A stretch of DNA of 64,000 nucleotides from Hygrophila difformis (lineage: Eukaryota; Streptophyta; Magnoliopsida; Lamiales; Acanthaceae): the NCBI GenBank assembly GCA_030278955.1, contig JAOANR010000009.1, positions 38,464,945-38,528,944 on the forward strand. Reading direction: 5' to 3'. Shown here piece by piece: positions 1 to 11,677 of this stretch. How positions within the stretch are numbered: the first letter of the stretch is position 1; each line of letters starts with the position of its first letter. The position numbers and the translations under genes were made by a program. The notes beneath the pieces were generated by a model. The model made no database searches, had not been told where the DNA came from, and saw only the letters and a list, made by a program, of their open reading frames with translations.

Positions 1-1451
1 CAACTTTTGTTTAGAAATTCAAAGTTGAATCAATCTAAAAACGGGTGAAAAACATGCGTCAAGTTGAGTAAGTAAATCTGTCAACAATTTTAAATGTTCG
101 GTTTGTCACAAAAAGTTTACGGTGCGATTTGAAATAGCAAATCTTAATGTCAATGGCTGAAATTTGGACACAAGATAGATTAAAGTCTTAGGAACAAAAT
201 CTATATTGAAAAGTTTTCGGTTTGAATTCTCGAAGGTCGAGTTTTAGGCGAGTTTTTGAAATTGGACGAAAATAGGGTTTTTGGAAATCGATTTTTGTTA
301 CGGGTATAGATCTCGAGTTTTAAACAACAATAAACCACAAATATTTGTGAGTAAGGTCTTAACTTACATAGTTAGAGATTTGGGTCGCTGGAATGGGTTT
401 CCGGATGTCCTAGGGTCGCGACGAACGGCCAACTTCTCCGATCGCTTTTTGTTCGTTTTCCGACGTGAAATCGTAGCAAGGAAAAGGGGTTAGAATTCGA
501 GTTTCTAAGTCATATGGACGAACTAAAATGTTATACCATAGCATACCAAGAGTCTAGAAGTCAGGGGCTTGTCCCGGTTGTCCCGTCGTCGCCGGAATAC
601 TCGCCGGAAAGTGGTGTCGAAGGAGTTTTGAACTTGGAGAGGGAATTGAGGGAGTGTAGGAAGTGTTTTCTGAAAATTTAGGGTTTGGGGCGCCCCTAGG
701 GTATTCTTAAGCCTTCCCCAAGGCTGAGATCCGATTACCATCGAAGGGGGTGTTAATTTTGGCAAGAAAATCGCCATGGAAGGAAAGTTTACACCTTCTG
801 CACCTTTGGCACGCTGGTGACGCGCACATACGTCTTTGCCCGCGCGGAGCACGCGTGGCCAGGCTTGAGTCGCGACTCCGCCTTCCGCGCGGTGGCCGCG
901 CGGCGGCGCGCGGCGAGCGCGGGCCGGCCGGTGCGGCGAGCGCGGGCCGGCCGGTGCGGCGGTCCGCGTGGTCCGTCGGGTCTTTTCTTCCTTTCCTCTA
1001 TCGGTTTTCTATCCTCTACGTGTTAGCTCGACTCCTCGGGTCGTTCTCGGGTTACGATTCCTTTCTTAAATTTGTTTCGACTCCAATGAATTTCATATTC
1101 GAAATCTTGAATCCGTCGAGTTTGAGTCCGTTGGCTTGAATTCGTCGTCTTTTGGCTCCCGTGCAATAATTTATCTAATTAAATTATTTCCGACCTCACG
1201 GGTTCTTGGAATAAAAATTATTTTCCTTCCTGAATTTAATTCCAATTCTTTTTGGATTAATCCATGGAATATCTTCGGGCTTCCTTTCCCTCTTTCATCC
1301 CATTTCGACTTGACCAAAATTTGGGTTCGAATTCTTTGAATTTATCGGTCACGCCATTTCCGAGCAATAATTTATTGTAATAAATCATTTTCTTCTCGGA
1401 AATAAATTTAATTTTGTTTCTTTGGGCGTTGTAAAAACCCCGGGTATTACA
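1..1451 (-). repeat. Element A, 3' LTR (partial, cut by window start)
   Basis: This stretch matches 5820-7273 almost base for base, including the GC-rich block and the end ...GGGTATTACA. It is followed at 1452 by a pyrimidine run that is a polypurine tract on the minus strand. That makes it the 3' LTR of a minus-strand Ty3/Gypsy element whose other LTR is 3775-7273. The left part of the LTR lies outside the window. Small reading frames here also occur in the paired LTR and are not genes. Confidence 0.85.
911..956. repeat. 23-bp tandem duplication in GC-rich LTR block
   Basis: A GC-rich 23-base unit beginning CGGCGAGCGC occurs at 911-933 and again at 934-956. The matching block in the other LTR of the same element (about 6740-6780) has one copy, so this is a duplication private to this LTR. 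Confidence 0.8.
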
Positions 1452-1489
1452 GTCTACCCCCCTTAAGAATCAACTCCGTCCCCGAAGTT
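1452..1489 (-). promoter_or_regulatory. Element A polypurine tract with upstream hairpin
   Basis: On the minus strand the 3' LTR start (TGTAATACCC) is preceded by TTCTTAAGGGGGG, a typical plus-strand priming site. Just upstream at 1472-1489 is a stem-loop with arms AACTTCG and CGGAGTT around a GGGA loop. The same hairpin-plus-tract module recurs in elements B, C and D with different stem bases. Confidence 0.75.
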
Positions 1490-1663
1490 GCGCCCTTGCT
1501 TTCTTTTGGGCTCAATTTAATGTTGGGGTATTTCCATCTACTTTCCACAAGGATAAACGTCTTCCTTAATTTTGAGAAATTAATTCCATTCCTTTGAACG
1601 TGAATTAAATTTCTCGGGTGTTACATCCTCTCCCCCTTAGGAATCAACTTCGTCCTCGAAGTT
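1490..1663 (-). repeat. Second, fossil LTR start plus polypurine tract and hairpin
   Basis: On the minus strand a second polypurine tract (CCTAAGGGGGAGAGGA, near 1627-1643) is followed by TGTAACACCC, another LTR-start sequence, which runs to about 1490 where the functional tract begins. Its hairpin at 1646-1663 is perfect: AACTTCG and CGAAGTT around an AGGA loop. Two tract-plus-LTR-start modules therefore sit in series. Confidence 0.6.
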
Positions 1664-1913
1664 GTGTGTTAGCTTCTCGTGAGCTAGGAACTAATGTAAA
1701 TTTGGTTTTTATTTCTTGTATCATATCATGTCATTATTATTTTTTATTTAACGACTGTACTTAGAATTAAAATTTCTAAGTTGCCTACGTACCCCGTGAA
1801 GGGATCAAGCCATTACGTAGTTCAAAACAAGTTGAATTTGTTTATTTTTGATTGGATACAATTCGTAGAGTCGAACTAAAAAATAAATGCAATTATCGAG
1901 GCTTGAAAACTTC
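1664..1913. other. Element A 3' untranslated region
   Basis: There is no gene here. On the minus strand 1770-1850 contains the block with TGACTTGATCCC/GGGTACGTAGGC-type sequence also found before the polypurine tract of element B (14365-14420) and inside the LTRs of C and D (18580-18630, 40915-40975). Confidence 0.5.
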
Positions 1914-3255
1914 TTACGGTTGCTTGGGCCGAGTGGTCACGTCCTCTCTCCTGTTTATGTTTTCTATTCGCGTCCGGCAGTCACGCAGCTGATGACCATG
2001 TCGACCGCACCGAAGGCATGCTCCAGGTTGAGGGCACCCTCTCGCATAGTGTGGTTTACCACACTTTGGACATGGTGGCGCATAGTCACCATGGTTGAAG
2101 ACTATCCCCTTGTTTCGTCCATTGTCGTTTTGATGTGGTCGGTTCAAGTTTCTACGGGAATGGTCCTTATTCCTCTTGTATCGTCCTTGTGGTCCTTGCT
2201 TAGTCCCACCTACCCATTTCCGTTTCAGTCCTTGAACTCGTGCAACCGCTACTGCACGATCATACACAGCTTGTAGGTCGAGATAGTACTCGCCCGTGAT
2301 CACCTCTCTAATAGATAGGTTCAGTCCCGTCTCGAACTTCTGTGCCTTCTCTACATCAGTTGGCACCAGTCTCGGCGCGAACCGCACCAACTACTTGAAA
2401 CGGTTATAGTATTCTTGGACCGTTTTTCCTCCTTGCCTCAGTGTCAGAAATTCCTCGTACATAACAGCCTTCGTGCTCATGGGATAAAAATGATCCCTAA
2501 GCAGATCCGTGAATTCTGACCATGTGTAGGGCTCGTCGTACTCCGCACGTTTCCATTGGGTGGCTTGCCACCAATCATCTGCCTCGCCTCCTAAGTAGTA
2601 TGAAGCTACGTGAACCTTTTCCCCGTCGGGACACTTTACGGTGGCACCAGTCTCGGCGCGAACCGCACCAACTACTTGAAACGGTTATAGTATTCTTGGA
2701 CCGTTTTTCCTCCTTGCCTCAGTGTCAGAAATTCCTCGTACATAGCAGCCTTCGTGCTCATGGGATAAAAATGATCCCTAAGCAGATCCGTGAATTCTGA
2801 CCATGTGTAGGGCTCGTCGTACTCCGCACGTTTCCATTGGGTGGCTTGCCACCAATCATCTGCCTCGCCTCCTAAGTAGTATGAAGCTACGTGAACATTT
2901 TCCCCGTCGGGACACTTTACGGCGTTCAACAGCTTATCGAACGTCCGTATCCATTCCTCTAGCTGAGCCGGGTCCTCTTCACCGGCGTAGTGGGGTGGTT
3001 GGTAAGGGTTTACAAGGCTAAGTAGTTGGCTCGGGTTACCGGTGGTGGTACACCCGCTTGTGCACGTTGCACTTCAGCATTTCCTAATACTACGAGAACT
3101 TCCTCGACAGTCCTTAGACGCTCATCCATATTGTTGGGAACATGAGGCACTCGCCCTCCTACGTTATGAGGAATCTCATTATCGTTCGGCATGTTGGGGA
3201 GGTCAGAGTCAATGTTGTTTGGGATTACATTCCTTGGTCTTCCCCTAGGTGCCAT
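1914..3255 (-). pseudogene. Element A gag, broken
   Basis: Gag encapsidates retrotransposon RNA. Read on the minus strand from 3255 there is an N-terminal segment beginning MAPRGRPRNV. Next comes a retrotransposon gag domain at about 2929-2672 (GGEADDWW, FTDLLRDHFYP, LRQGGKTVQEY), then a tail ending at 1914 with two zinc knuckles of the form CX2CX3HX4C (CPKCGKPHYARGC) and CX2CX4HX4C (CLRCGRHGHQLRDC). The frame is broken by a 281-base tandem duplication and by a TAG in each duplicate (2391-2393 and its copy near 2672). No protease, reverse transcriptase or integrase follows, so the element is a deletion derivative. Gag assignment is firm; function is lost. Confidence 0.8.
2362..2923. repeat. 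281-bp tandem duplication inside gag
   Basis: The sequence from GGCACCAGTCTCGGC at 2362 repeats from 2643 with only a few differences. A second landmark (CATGTGTAGGGCTC at 2521 and 2802) gives the same 281-base period. Since 281 is not a multiple of three, the duplication shifts the gag frame. Confidence 0.9.
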
Positions 3256-3758
3256 TCTCTGTTATAAAAGTACGCGAAGATGAGCTTCTAATCTAAGGCA
3301 CGTTAGATTCAGGAAAGTCTAAGTGATAGGGATGGCAAGAAGAGAGAATAGATATGAGCACGCTAAGTGTTCTTGATCATCATCTAAGACTAAAGCAAGG
3401 TTAGTCTCCAGTTGGTGCTTCTAAGTTGATGTCATGTCAAGCTTTAGAATAGGAATGTTACTTATCACATATAAAAGGGTTAGAGCAATGTTCAAGTGTG
3501 TATGTATGCGAATGCATTTATATCCTACCCCAACCCCGAAAAATATTTCCGTGACTTTAAAAACTTGTTGGAAAAATATCTATGCATATGTAAATATTTT
3601 CCATGGGTTTAAAATAAATTTTGTTCCATGGAAATAAAACTTAAAATTTAAATAATAATAATGGTACTTAAAAATTTTAAAATAATATTAATATTTGTTT
3701 AAAAATCTTGGGCCTCTATATTGGCCAAAATAATAATAATAATTTAAAAATATTTCCG
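3256..3758. other. Element A leader between primer binding site and gag
   Basis: No gene is seen. The sequence is AT-rich toward 3640-3740 and forms the untranslated leader on the minus strand. Confidence 0.5.
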
Positions 3759-3774
3759 CGCTCTGATATCACTT
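3759..3774 (-). promoter_or_regulatory. Element A primer binding site (degenerate)
   Basis: Directly next to the LTR the minus strand reads AAAGTGATATCAGAGCGC. It matches the initiator-methionine tRNA primer site TGGTATCAGAGC with two changes. Position and spacing agree with the better preserved sites of C and D. Confidence 0.7.
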
Positions 3775-4179
3775 TGTAACACCCCGGATTTGATAACCCA
3801 GGCCGGGGGTGCCACCGCCACACCTCCCTAGCAAGACACGACTTCTTCGAGCTTGCTAAAGAGATGCAAGGCTATGGGTTTTCGAAAATGATTTAAAATA
3901 AGTCCGGAAAATACTTAACTGAAGATAATGTTATAACATTCAGGTGCGATGATTAAATTGCAGCGGAAAATAACCATAGGCCGACATGGCCAATACGCAG
4001 TAATATCTAAAGTCTAGACTAGAATGCAACATATATAGTTTGAAAAATCCCGAGCCCCGAATGCGTGCATATGATCATGCCATGTCTTCATACTCTGTAA
4101 AAAAAAATGAACAACGGGTTTTATCAGTATATAAAATACTGAGTAAGTTAATCCCTAACATAACAATTTAAGGGGTTAC

Positions 4180-4756
4180 GGGTATGTTTGGAAAATAATT
4201 AGAGTTTAGTGTCTGGAGTTTAGAGATTAGAGTCTGGAGTTTGAAATTAATGGTAATAAATAGTTTCAAATTTGAATAATGGTGTTTGGTAATACAATTT
4301 TAAATTAGAGTTTAGAGTCTGGAGTTTGAAAAGTTAAAAGCTGGGGGAGAGGAGTGTTCTGAGTTTAGAGATTAGAGATTAAAATTTGGCGGTTACTGTA
4401 ATTAGTGTTTACTATAAATAGGATTTTAGGCTATTTTTAGTATATACTCCCTCTGTCCCATTTAACTTGTCTTGTTTGATTTCTGCACACAATCCAACAC
4501 ACTTTTTCAATCGTTAATATCTCAAAATATGTACAGTGAAAAATTATGTAAAATATATACTATAAAACTACATGATCATACGATTCTAACAAGACCCAAC
4601 TCGACTATTTTTTCCCAACGATATACTTACAATAACATTGAGTCAAAGTTGAACAATGAACAGTGCTAAAAAGTCAAACAGGACAAGTTACCCGGGACGG
4701 AGGGAGTATTTTAAAAGCTAAACGCTAATACCTAGCGTCTTTTCCCAAACGCAGCC
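4180..4756. mobile_element. PIF/Harbinger-type MITE in the LTR of A
   Basis: The ends are GGGTATGTTTGG on the left and, read inward from the right, GGCTGCGTTTGG. The flanking TAC (4177-4179 and 4757-4759) is a 3-base duplication: the paralogous LTR at 38668 shows the empty site as GGTTACATGTG. Terminal sequence and duplication length fit PIF/Harbinger MITEs. It contains a second MITE. Confidence 0.65.
4447..4706. mobile_element. Stowaway-type MITE nested in the Harbinger-type MITE
   Basis: It has inverted ends CTCCCTCTGTCCC and GGGACGGAGGGAG, a length of 260 bases, and TA on both sides (4445-4446, 4707-4708). These are the marks of Tc1/mariner Stowaway elements. Interior sequence is shared with the MITEs at 60524 and 60860. 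Confidence 0.85.
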
Positions 4757-4944
4757 TACATGTGTTTAATTAAAATTACATAATTTAAGGACTTAATTTA
4801 AAAACGAAATTTTAAAAGCATAGTTTAAAAACGTAATTTAGAAGCATAATTTAAAAACATGGTAAATAAAATTTAAGCATAATTAAACATTCACACAAGT
4901 CTTTTATATTTATCCCGCAACTAAGAAGAGGACACCACACAAGG

Positions 4945-5242
4945 GAGATCACTAACGAGGCAATCTCAAAAATCATAATCAGTTAGCCGGTGAACCGGCG
5001 GCCGCAGCCATATTAGTATTGACTGCCGTTTTGGCTAGCCATGTATCTCGATTGCCATTCCGGCAAGCCGTGTGTATCTACTGTCAATTTGACAGGCATG
5101 TATATCAACTGTCATTTGACAGGCCTTTCAAGCAGTTTCACTGCCACTCGGGCAGGCCGTGTATTTCCCATTGCCGATTTGGCAGGCCATGTGCACAACT
5201 GCCGTTTTGGCATAGTAAGGAGACAACTAACGAGGCAGTCTC
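4945..5242. repeat. Hairpin array in the LTR of A
   Basis: One hairpin at 4945-4967 has stem GAGAT/ATCTC and another at 5220-5242 has stem GAGAC/GTCTC, both with a loop like CACTAACGAGGCA. Between them, 5024-5212 holds seven units starting at 5024, 5053, 5082, 5110, 5142, 5172 and 5200 (period 28-32). Each starts with a short palindrome: TGCC/GGCA in five units and TGTC/GACA in two. Confidence 0.75.
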
Positions 5243-7273
5243 AAAGATAATGATAGCATGAAGATCGGCTCAGCCTAGTTAACGGGATTTTTCGAAAGTT
5301 CGTATTTCAAGTGATCAAAATATTCGATATCGCGTTTCATGGTTCGAGTTTTCTCAAGTTCGAAAAATCCGATTCGACGCAGTTTACGCCTTTCTTAATT
5401 AAAAATTCATTTTTACACCAAAAATTCTGAAATTTAAACAGTAGCTCAAAAACACACACACGAACAACTTTCATGTTTTAATTTTTTGGAAATAAGTTTG
5501 GAAGAGTGTCAAATTTCGAGTTCTTTACAAAAGATAATTTCTGTCTCAAAAACTGATTTCGTTACAGGTTCGTGCGACGCCGATCAAAAATTCATTTCAA
5601 AGCCAATTGATCCGAAATTTTTACAGGAGATACACAACACATTAATGAACAACTTTCATGTTTTAAGGATTTGGAAATAATGAATTTTAGATGCTCAAAA
5701 CTCGACCACAACACGCTGTATACGCGCGGACTCCAAAGGGGTTTTAAAACAGTTCTGAAATTCGACCACTTTTGACATATCAAATGAACTCCAAAATTCA
5801 TGAACTTTTATATGCATAATCTATACACAATTATCTACAACTTTTATTTAGAAATGCAAAGTTGAATCAATCTAAAAACGGGTGAAAAACATGCGTCAAG
5901 TCGAGTAAGTAAATCTGTCAACAATTTTAAACGTTCGGTTTGTCACAGAAAGTTTACGGCGCGATTTGAAATAGCAAATCTTAATGTCAATGGCTAAAAT
6001 TTGGACACAAGGTAGATTAAAGTCTTAGGAACAAAATCTATATTGAAAAGTTTTTGGTTTGAATTCCCGAAGGTCGAGTTTTAGGCGAGTTTTTGAAATT
6101 GGACGAAAATAGGGTTTTTGGAAATCGATTTTTGTTACGGGTATAGATCTCGAGTTTTAAACAACAATAAACCACAAACATTTGTGAGTAAGGTCTTAAC
6201 TTACATAGTTAGATATTTGGGTCGCTGGAATGGGTTTCCGGATGTCCTAGGGTCGCGACGAACGGCCAACTTCTCTGATCGCTTTTTGTTCGTTTTCCGA
6301 CGTGAAATCGTAGCAAGGAAAAGGGGTCAGAGTTCGAGTTTCTAAGTCATATGGACGAACTAAAACGTTATACCATAGCTTACCAAGAGTCTAGAAGTCA
6401 GGGGCTTGTCCCGGTTGTCCCGTCGTCGCCGGAATACTCGCCGGAAAGTGGTGTCGAAGGAGTTTTGAACTTGGAAAGGGAATTGAGGGAGTGTAGGAAG
6501 TGTTTTCTGAAAATTTAGGGTTTGGGGCGCCCTAGGGTATTCTTAAGCCTTCCCCAAGGCTGAGATCCGATTACCATCGAAGGGGGTGCTAATTTTGGCA
6601 AGAAAATCGCCATGGAAGGAAAGTTTACACCTTCTGCACCTCTGGCGCGCTGGTGACGCGCACCTACGCCTTTGCCCGCGCGGAGCACGCGTGGCCAGGC
6701 CTGAGTCGCGACTCCGCCTTCAGCGCGGTGGCCGTGCGGCGGCGCGCGGCGAGCGCGGGCCGGCCGGACCGGCCGGTTCGGCGGTCCGCGTGGTCCTTCG
6801 GGTCTTTTCTTCCTTTCCTCTATCGGTTTTCTATCCTCTTCGTGTTAGCTCGACTCCTCGAGTCGTTCTCGGGTTACGATTCCTTTCTTAAATTTGTTTC
6901 GACTCCAATGAATTTCATATTCGAAATCTTGAATCCGTCGAGTTTGAGTCCGTTGGCTTGAATTCGTCGTCTTTTGGCTCCCGTGCAATAATTTATCTAA
7001 TTAAATTATTTCCGACCTCACAGGTTCTTGGAATAAAAATTCTTTTCCTTCCTGAATTTAGTTCCAATTCTTTTTGGATTAATCCATGGAATATCTTCGG
7101 GCTTCCTTTCCCTCTTTCATCCCATTTCGACTTGACCAAAATTTGGGTTCGAATTCTTTGAATTTATCGGTCACGCCATTTCCGAGCAATAATTTATTGT
7201 AATAAATCATTTTCTTCTCGGAAATAAATTTTATTTCGTTTCTTTGGGCGTTGTAAAAACCCCGGGTATTACA

Positions 7274-9129
7274 ATTGCTGTCAAAATTTGATTGCCATAT
7301 AAATGTTGAAATTTATTCTTCAATTAAATTAGTCAAATATTTGTATAAATATGTGTACAAAGGTCATGATCATTGGTCAAATATTTGTATAAATATGTGT
7401 ACAAATATTTGTATAAATTACAGCATTCCAAACAGGTCGTTGGGTAGCCCCCTCGAGGCATCCAGGCGTATTTTTGGCTTCTTAATGAATGAAATGCGCC
7501 CTCCTGCTATATCACTTCAGCTGCATTTGCCGAATTATCAGTACACAACTTTGTCTGTAACTGCTTCAATTGAAAGTATAGTACAAAACAGTCAATCACA
7601 ACGTACCATGCTTACTGATTTTTTCCGCATGAATAGGGATGATAGCTTTGCGAAAGAGAAAAAAATTTTATACAAAAATTTCCCAGAATATTTCGTATGG
7701 GATTCAAAAAATAATCAATGGTATAAAAGAAAACAAGGAATTGTAGTAGGACGAATTGTCACCGCAGGCCAAATGAAAATGAAAGATATTATCTACGAAT
7801 TCTTTTACAGAACCGTCCTGGTCCAACATCATTTGATGACATTGCAACTGTTAATGGTGTGCTCTGTGAAAGTTTTCGAGCTGCATTTGTGGCCTTGGGT
7901 TTGCTAGAAAGTGACACTGCAATCATTGATTGCCTAACTGAGGCCTCACAATTGGAGCTTCCAAATTCATTCTCTCAACTCTTCGCAACACTCCTCATGT
8001 TCTGTAGCCCTTATCAACCTCAAAATCTATGGAATCAATTCAATGAATTTTGTGCTACTACTGTATCATCTACTGCTAATCCTACTGACGCACATATTGA
8101 AGTACAAGCTGCTATCAATGTTAATAGACATCTTTCCGCAACTGGAAACACTTTAGCAGAGTTTGGCATTATAGTAAATAATGATTCAATATACAATACA
8201 GCTGAGAATATTTTTGAACCTGCTCCTTTCGGCGATTCTTCGTTATATGATACCCTACCATTGCCAAATATTTTGAATGAAGAGCAACATCAAATTTTCC
8301 AAATTGTTGTAGAAAAGTTAGAAAAGCAATTGCCTTTTGTATGTTTCATTGATGGTCCAGCTGGCATCGGGAAAACATATTTGTATAATACTATTCTCGG
8401 TTATGCCCATAGATCGAATCTCATTTCAGCTCCCATAGCATCATCTGGCGTTGCAGCTTCTTTACTACCCAATGGACAAACAACACATTCAAAATTTAAA
8501 TTACCATTAGATATACTCAAGCATAAATCATGTAGCATAAAAAAAATTCAAATCTAGCGACACATTTAAGAGAAATTGCATTGATAATTTGGGATGAAAT
8601 TTCTATGTCACGGAAGGAGCTTATTGAGGCATTAGACTATACTTTAAGAGATATTACTGATGTTGTAGAGCCTTTCGGTGGAAAGGTTGTGATATTTGGT
8701 GGTGATTTTCCACAAATCACCCTAGTCATACCAAATGCTATGAAAGACATTTACATTAACGCGAGCGTTGTCTCATCAAATTTGTTCCGGGCTGCCCAAA
8801 AATTTCATCTAAAAAAAAAATATGCGCGCACAAAATGACCCTGCTTTTGCAACATTTCTTGATGGTATAGGGAACAATACATGCCTAAACTCAGCTGATG
8901 GTGAAGTACAGATTCCTCGTACTAATTTAATTCCATATCATGATGATAACATTCATTCATTAATTGAAAAAATATATCCCTCTCATATACTTCAGTTCCC
9001 ATGTAATGAGGCGTTTGTATCGCGCTCTATTCTTACAACTAGAAACGAAATTGTTGACCACATTAACACAGTTATCTTATATCAAATCCCTGTTGAGATC
9101 ATGACATCTATTTCAAGGAATACAACTAA
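7274..9129 (+). pseudogene. Helitron Rep/Pif1-like helicase, first part, broken
   Basis: Helitron proteins combine a rolling-circle endonuclease with a Pif1-type DNA helicase. The fragment opens in the Rep-to-helicase region (FDCHINVEIYSS, KYLYKYVYKG) and continues with RRIFGF and MRPPAISLQLHLPN. The helicase follows: Walker A GPAGIGKT at 8354-8377, Walker B IIWDEISMS near 8584-8610, and GGDFPQ near 8701. It is broken by a local duplication at 7330-7420, a frameshift near 7830-7860, and frameshifts at A-runs near 8540 and 8810. The 5' part is separated by element A and lies left of the window. The 3' part resumes at 26744 beyond element B. Confidence 0.9.
7330..7420 (+). repeat. Local tandem duplication in the Helitron gene
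   Basis: GTCAAATATTTGTATAAATA occurs at about 7331 and again at about 7376, with a third partial copy near 7400. It duplicates the segment coding for KYLYKYVYKG and inserts about 25 unrelated-looking residues into the protein. Confidence 0.75.
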
Positions 9130-11659
9130 TGTAATACCTGTTAATTTGAGGATATAAAATAAGAATTTAATCCGATGAGAAAAGAGGTCTTGTTCCCGAA
9201 AACCCGTAAAATCGAAAATGTACGGAAGTCGAAAGAAAACCCAAGACCGACGGACCTAAGATTTCAAACAGGAAATCGATTTAAGTCGGAATAAAATTAG
9301 GGTGGGAATCACAATCCAAAAGATCCCGGAAAGTCGAGCCCGAAAACACGGAAGGATAGAAGCCCGAAAGGGAGGAGGAAAAGATCCGACGGATCGGATC
9401 GCACGGACCCGCCCGGACCGAGGTCCAGGCGGAGGCCACGCGCTGGCCGTGCGGTGTTTGGCCTAACAGCGCGCCACCACCGCGTGGCACCACAGAATCC
9501 GGCCATTCACGCGTTTCGGCGATTTCTTGCCAAAAATTACAACACCCGACGATGGAAAGTAGATTTTGGACAGGGGATGGAGTATTAGGACGACCTAGGG
9601 TTAATTCCCACCCCATTTGTCAGCCTCCAAACCTCATCTACTCTCTCAAACTCTCCCAAAGCCTTCCGACGAACTTCCGGCGACTCCCGGCGACCAACGA
9701 TGACCGTAGGAACGTGTAGATCAAGGTTTACATCCCTTAGATCATTGGTAAGGAGTACTCAGATCCCTTTTCTCATTTTTATCTCCAATCCTTAATCTAA
9801 CTTTCGAATATTGGACTTGTAAACACGTTCGTGACCGAAGGAGGAAGAGAACGTGGGCAAGGATCCATTCGTAGTCGCGTTGGACGAGCCGAGCGACCCT
9901 AGGACGACTCAAGAACACCATCACAGTAAGTTGATGCCTTTCATATCAATACGGGTGGCTTAGGGGCGTCCGATTTAGTCACGTTGTAACGAAACGTAAA
10001 AACTGAACCTAAAAACCCTATCTTGCGCAATTTTTAAAAACCCTAAAAACCCGATTTAAAACTCATATTTCGAGAATCCAATCCGAGAAACTCAAAACTA
10101 GACTTTTATTCCTAACACATTAATCTATGTTGTGTAAAATTTTCAGCCATTTTCATCAATGTTTGCTACCCCAAAACAATGCAAACATAAACTGCCTTGT
10201 AAAACATTTTTGAAAATCTGACAGTGTTGATGTCCGAAATTGATGAGCCCGTTTCCATATTTTCTAGTCCGAATTGATCTTTGCAATCTAAATGAAAGTT
10301 GTAGATAATTATGTCTAGTATGTGCATATAAAAGTTCAGAATTTTTGGAGTCCATTTGGTATGCCCAAACATCGATTTCCTGAACCGTGGTAAACTTGAA
10401 TCCTGACAGTGTACATATTGTGCAATAAACTCGATTTTTTGACATGCTTCCTCAACTTATTACGAAATTGTTAAAACACAAAAGTTGTTCGTTAGGGTCT
10501 TTTTGATATACTGTGAAAATTTCAGAATTTTTGGACTTGAGATGAATTTTTAAATTAAAAAGGCGTAAACTGTGACGCCAAATGATTTTAAATCGAAGAG
10601 ATTTTGAAATTTCAAAACAAACGGTCGAGACCTTGAAATACGATACATCTATACTTTTGAAAAATCCCATTACACTAAATTGAAATATATGAGATACTTG
10701 GCGGAGGGTGATGCTCTGCAGGGTTCCCCTTTAGCCTTTCTCTTCGGGCCTATAATGGACGAGAGAAATTAGATGAGATATTACGCCAAACGGCGGGAGA
10801 TACATGGCCTCCACTCTCGGGATTATCCGTATGGATTTCCCCAAGCCTCCGGAGTGTTTTGGGTATGGCAGATACAGCTGCGACCGCCGGATGACCGGCT
10901 AAACTTGATGAGATTGGGATGCAATCGTGAAATACTTGGAAATACTTGAAATACGTGAAATACGAAACGGCTGCGGCCGCCGGATGACCGGCTACACTAA
11001 ATATTGAGAAACGGAGACGTAACGGGAAAAATTAAAGGATTTAATACTTTTTATGTAATTATTTATTTATTCTTGTCTTTAAATTTTGCATTTAAATTTA
11101 TGTCTTAAATTTTACAACATGTTAAATTATTATTTATGAATTTAATGCATGTTCAAATGTCCGATTAAATTATTTATTTTTTATTGGTAAATGGAATATT
11201 TTCGTATGCATGCCTAGGAGTAAAATTTAATTATTTAATTAAACCCTTTTATTGCTATGTTAGGATCGACTTGCTCAGTATTTTATATACTGATAAAATT
11301 GTTGTTTTCCTTTTTCTTTCAGAGTACGGAGATAATGCATAGCATGTGCATTGGGGGATGGAATATTTAATCATTAAGTTTGTCGTTTTAATGATACTGC
11401 ATATCGGGCATATAAAACCCGAGTTTTGGCCATGTTGGCACACTTTAGTTATTTCCGCTGCGATATGATATTATTAATATTATTATGTGTGTGGATGAGA
11501 CTTATTTATTATATTTTAATTAAATTCCGGACTTGTTTTTAAATCTCTTTGCGATACCTATAGCCTTGCACCTCTTTAGCAAGCTCGGAGAATCCGTGTC
11601 TAGCTAGGGAGGTGTGGCGGTGACATCTTGTCCTGGATTATCAAATCCGGGGTGTTACA
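9130..11659 (+). repeat. Element B, 5' LTR
   Basis: This is a 2530-base LTR. It contains a GC-rich block at 9395-9490, two GCCGG/CCGGC hairpins around ATGA (about 10881-10896 and 10978-10995) separated by a GAAATACTTG tandem run, and other short palindromes between 10690 and 10990. The last 70 bases match the terminal region of the A, C, D and E LTRs. Confidence 0.85.
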
Positions 11660-11677
11660 AGTTGGTATCAGTGCCCG
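11660..11677 (+). promoter_or_regulatory. Element B primer binding site
   Basis: Two to three bases after the LTR the sequence reads TTGGTATCAGTGCCCGA, complementary to the 3' end of initiator-methionine tRNA with one change from TGGTATCAGAGC. Confidence 0.85.

Larger units (their letters stand above)
3775..7273 (-). repeat. Element A, 5' LTR
   Basis: The LTR runs from TGTAACACCCCGGATTTG at 3775 to GGGTATTACA ending at 7273. It is about 3.5 kb because it carries a 577-base MITE insertion. Bases 7274-7278 (ATTGC) would be one half of the target-site duplication; the other half is outside the window. Immediately right of the LTR the Helitron reading frame resumes, so A was inserted into the Helitron gene. 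The LTR holds a GC-rich block at about 6640-6790 and a hairpin array near 4945-5242. Confidence 0.85.

Noticed and set aside
281..1339. Several short open frames at 281-1339 and again at 6118-7161
   Set aside because: They lie in paired LTR copies, include GC-rich palindromes, and have no recognisable protein features.
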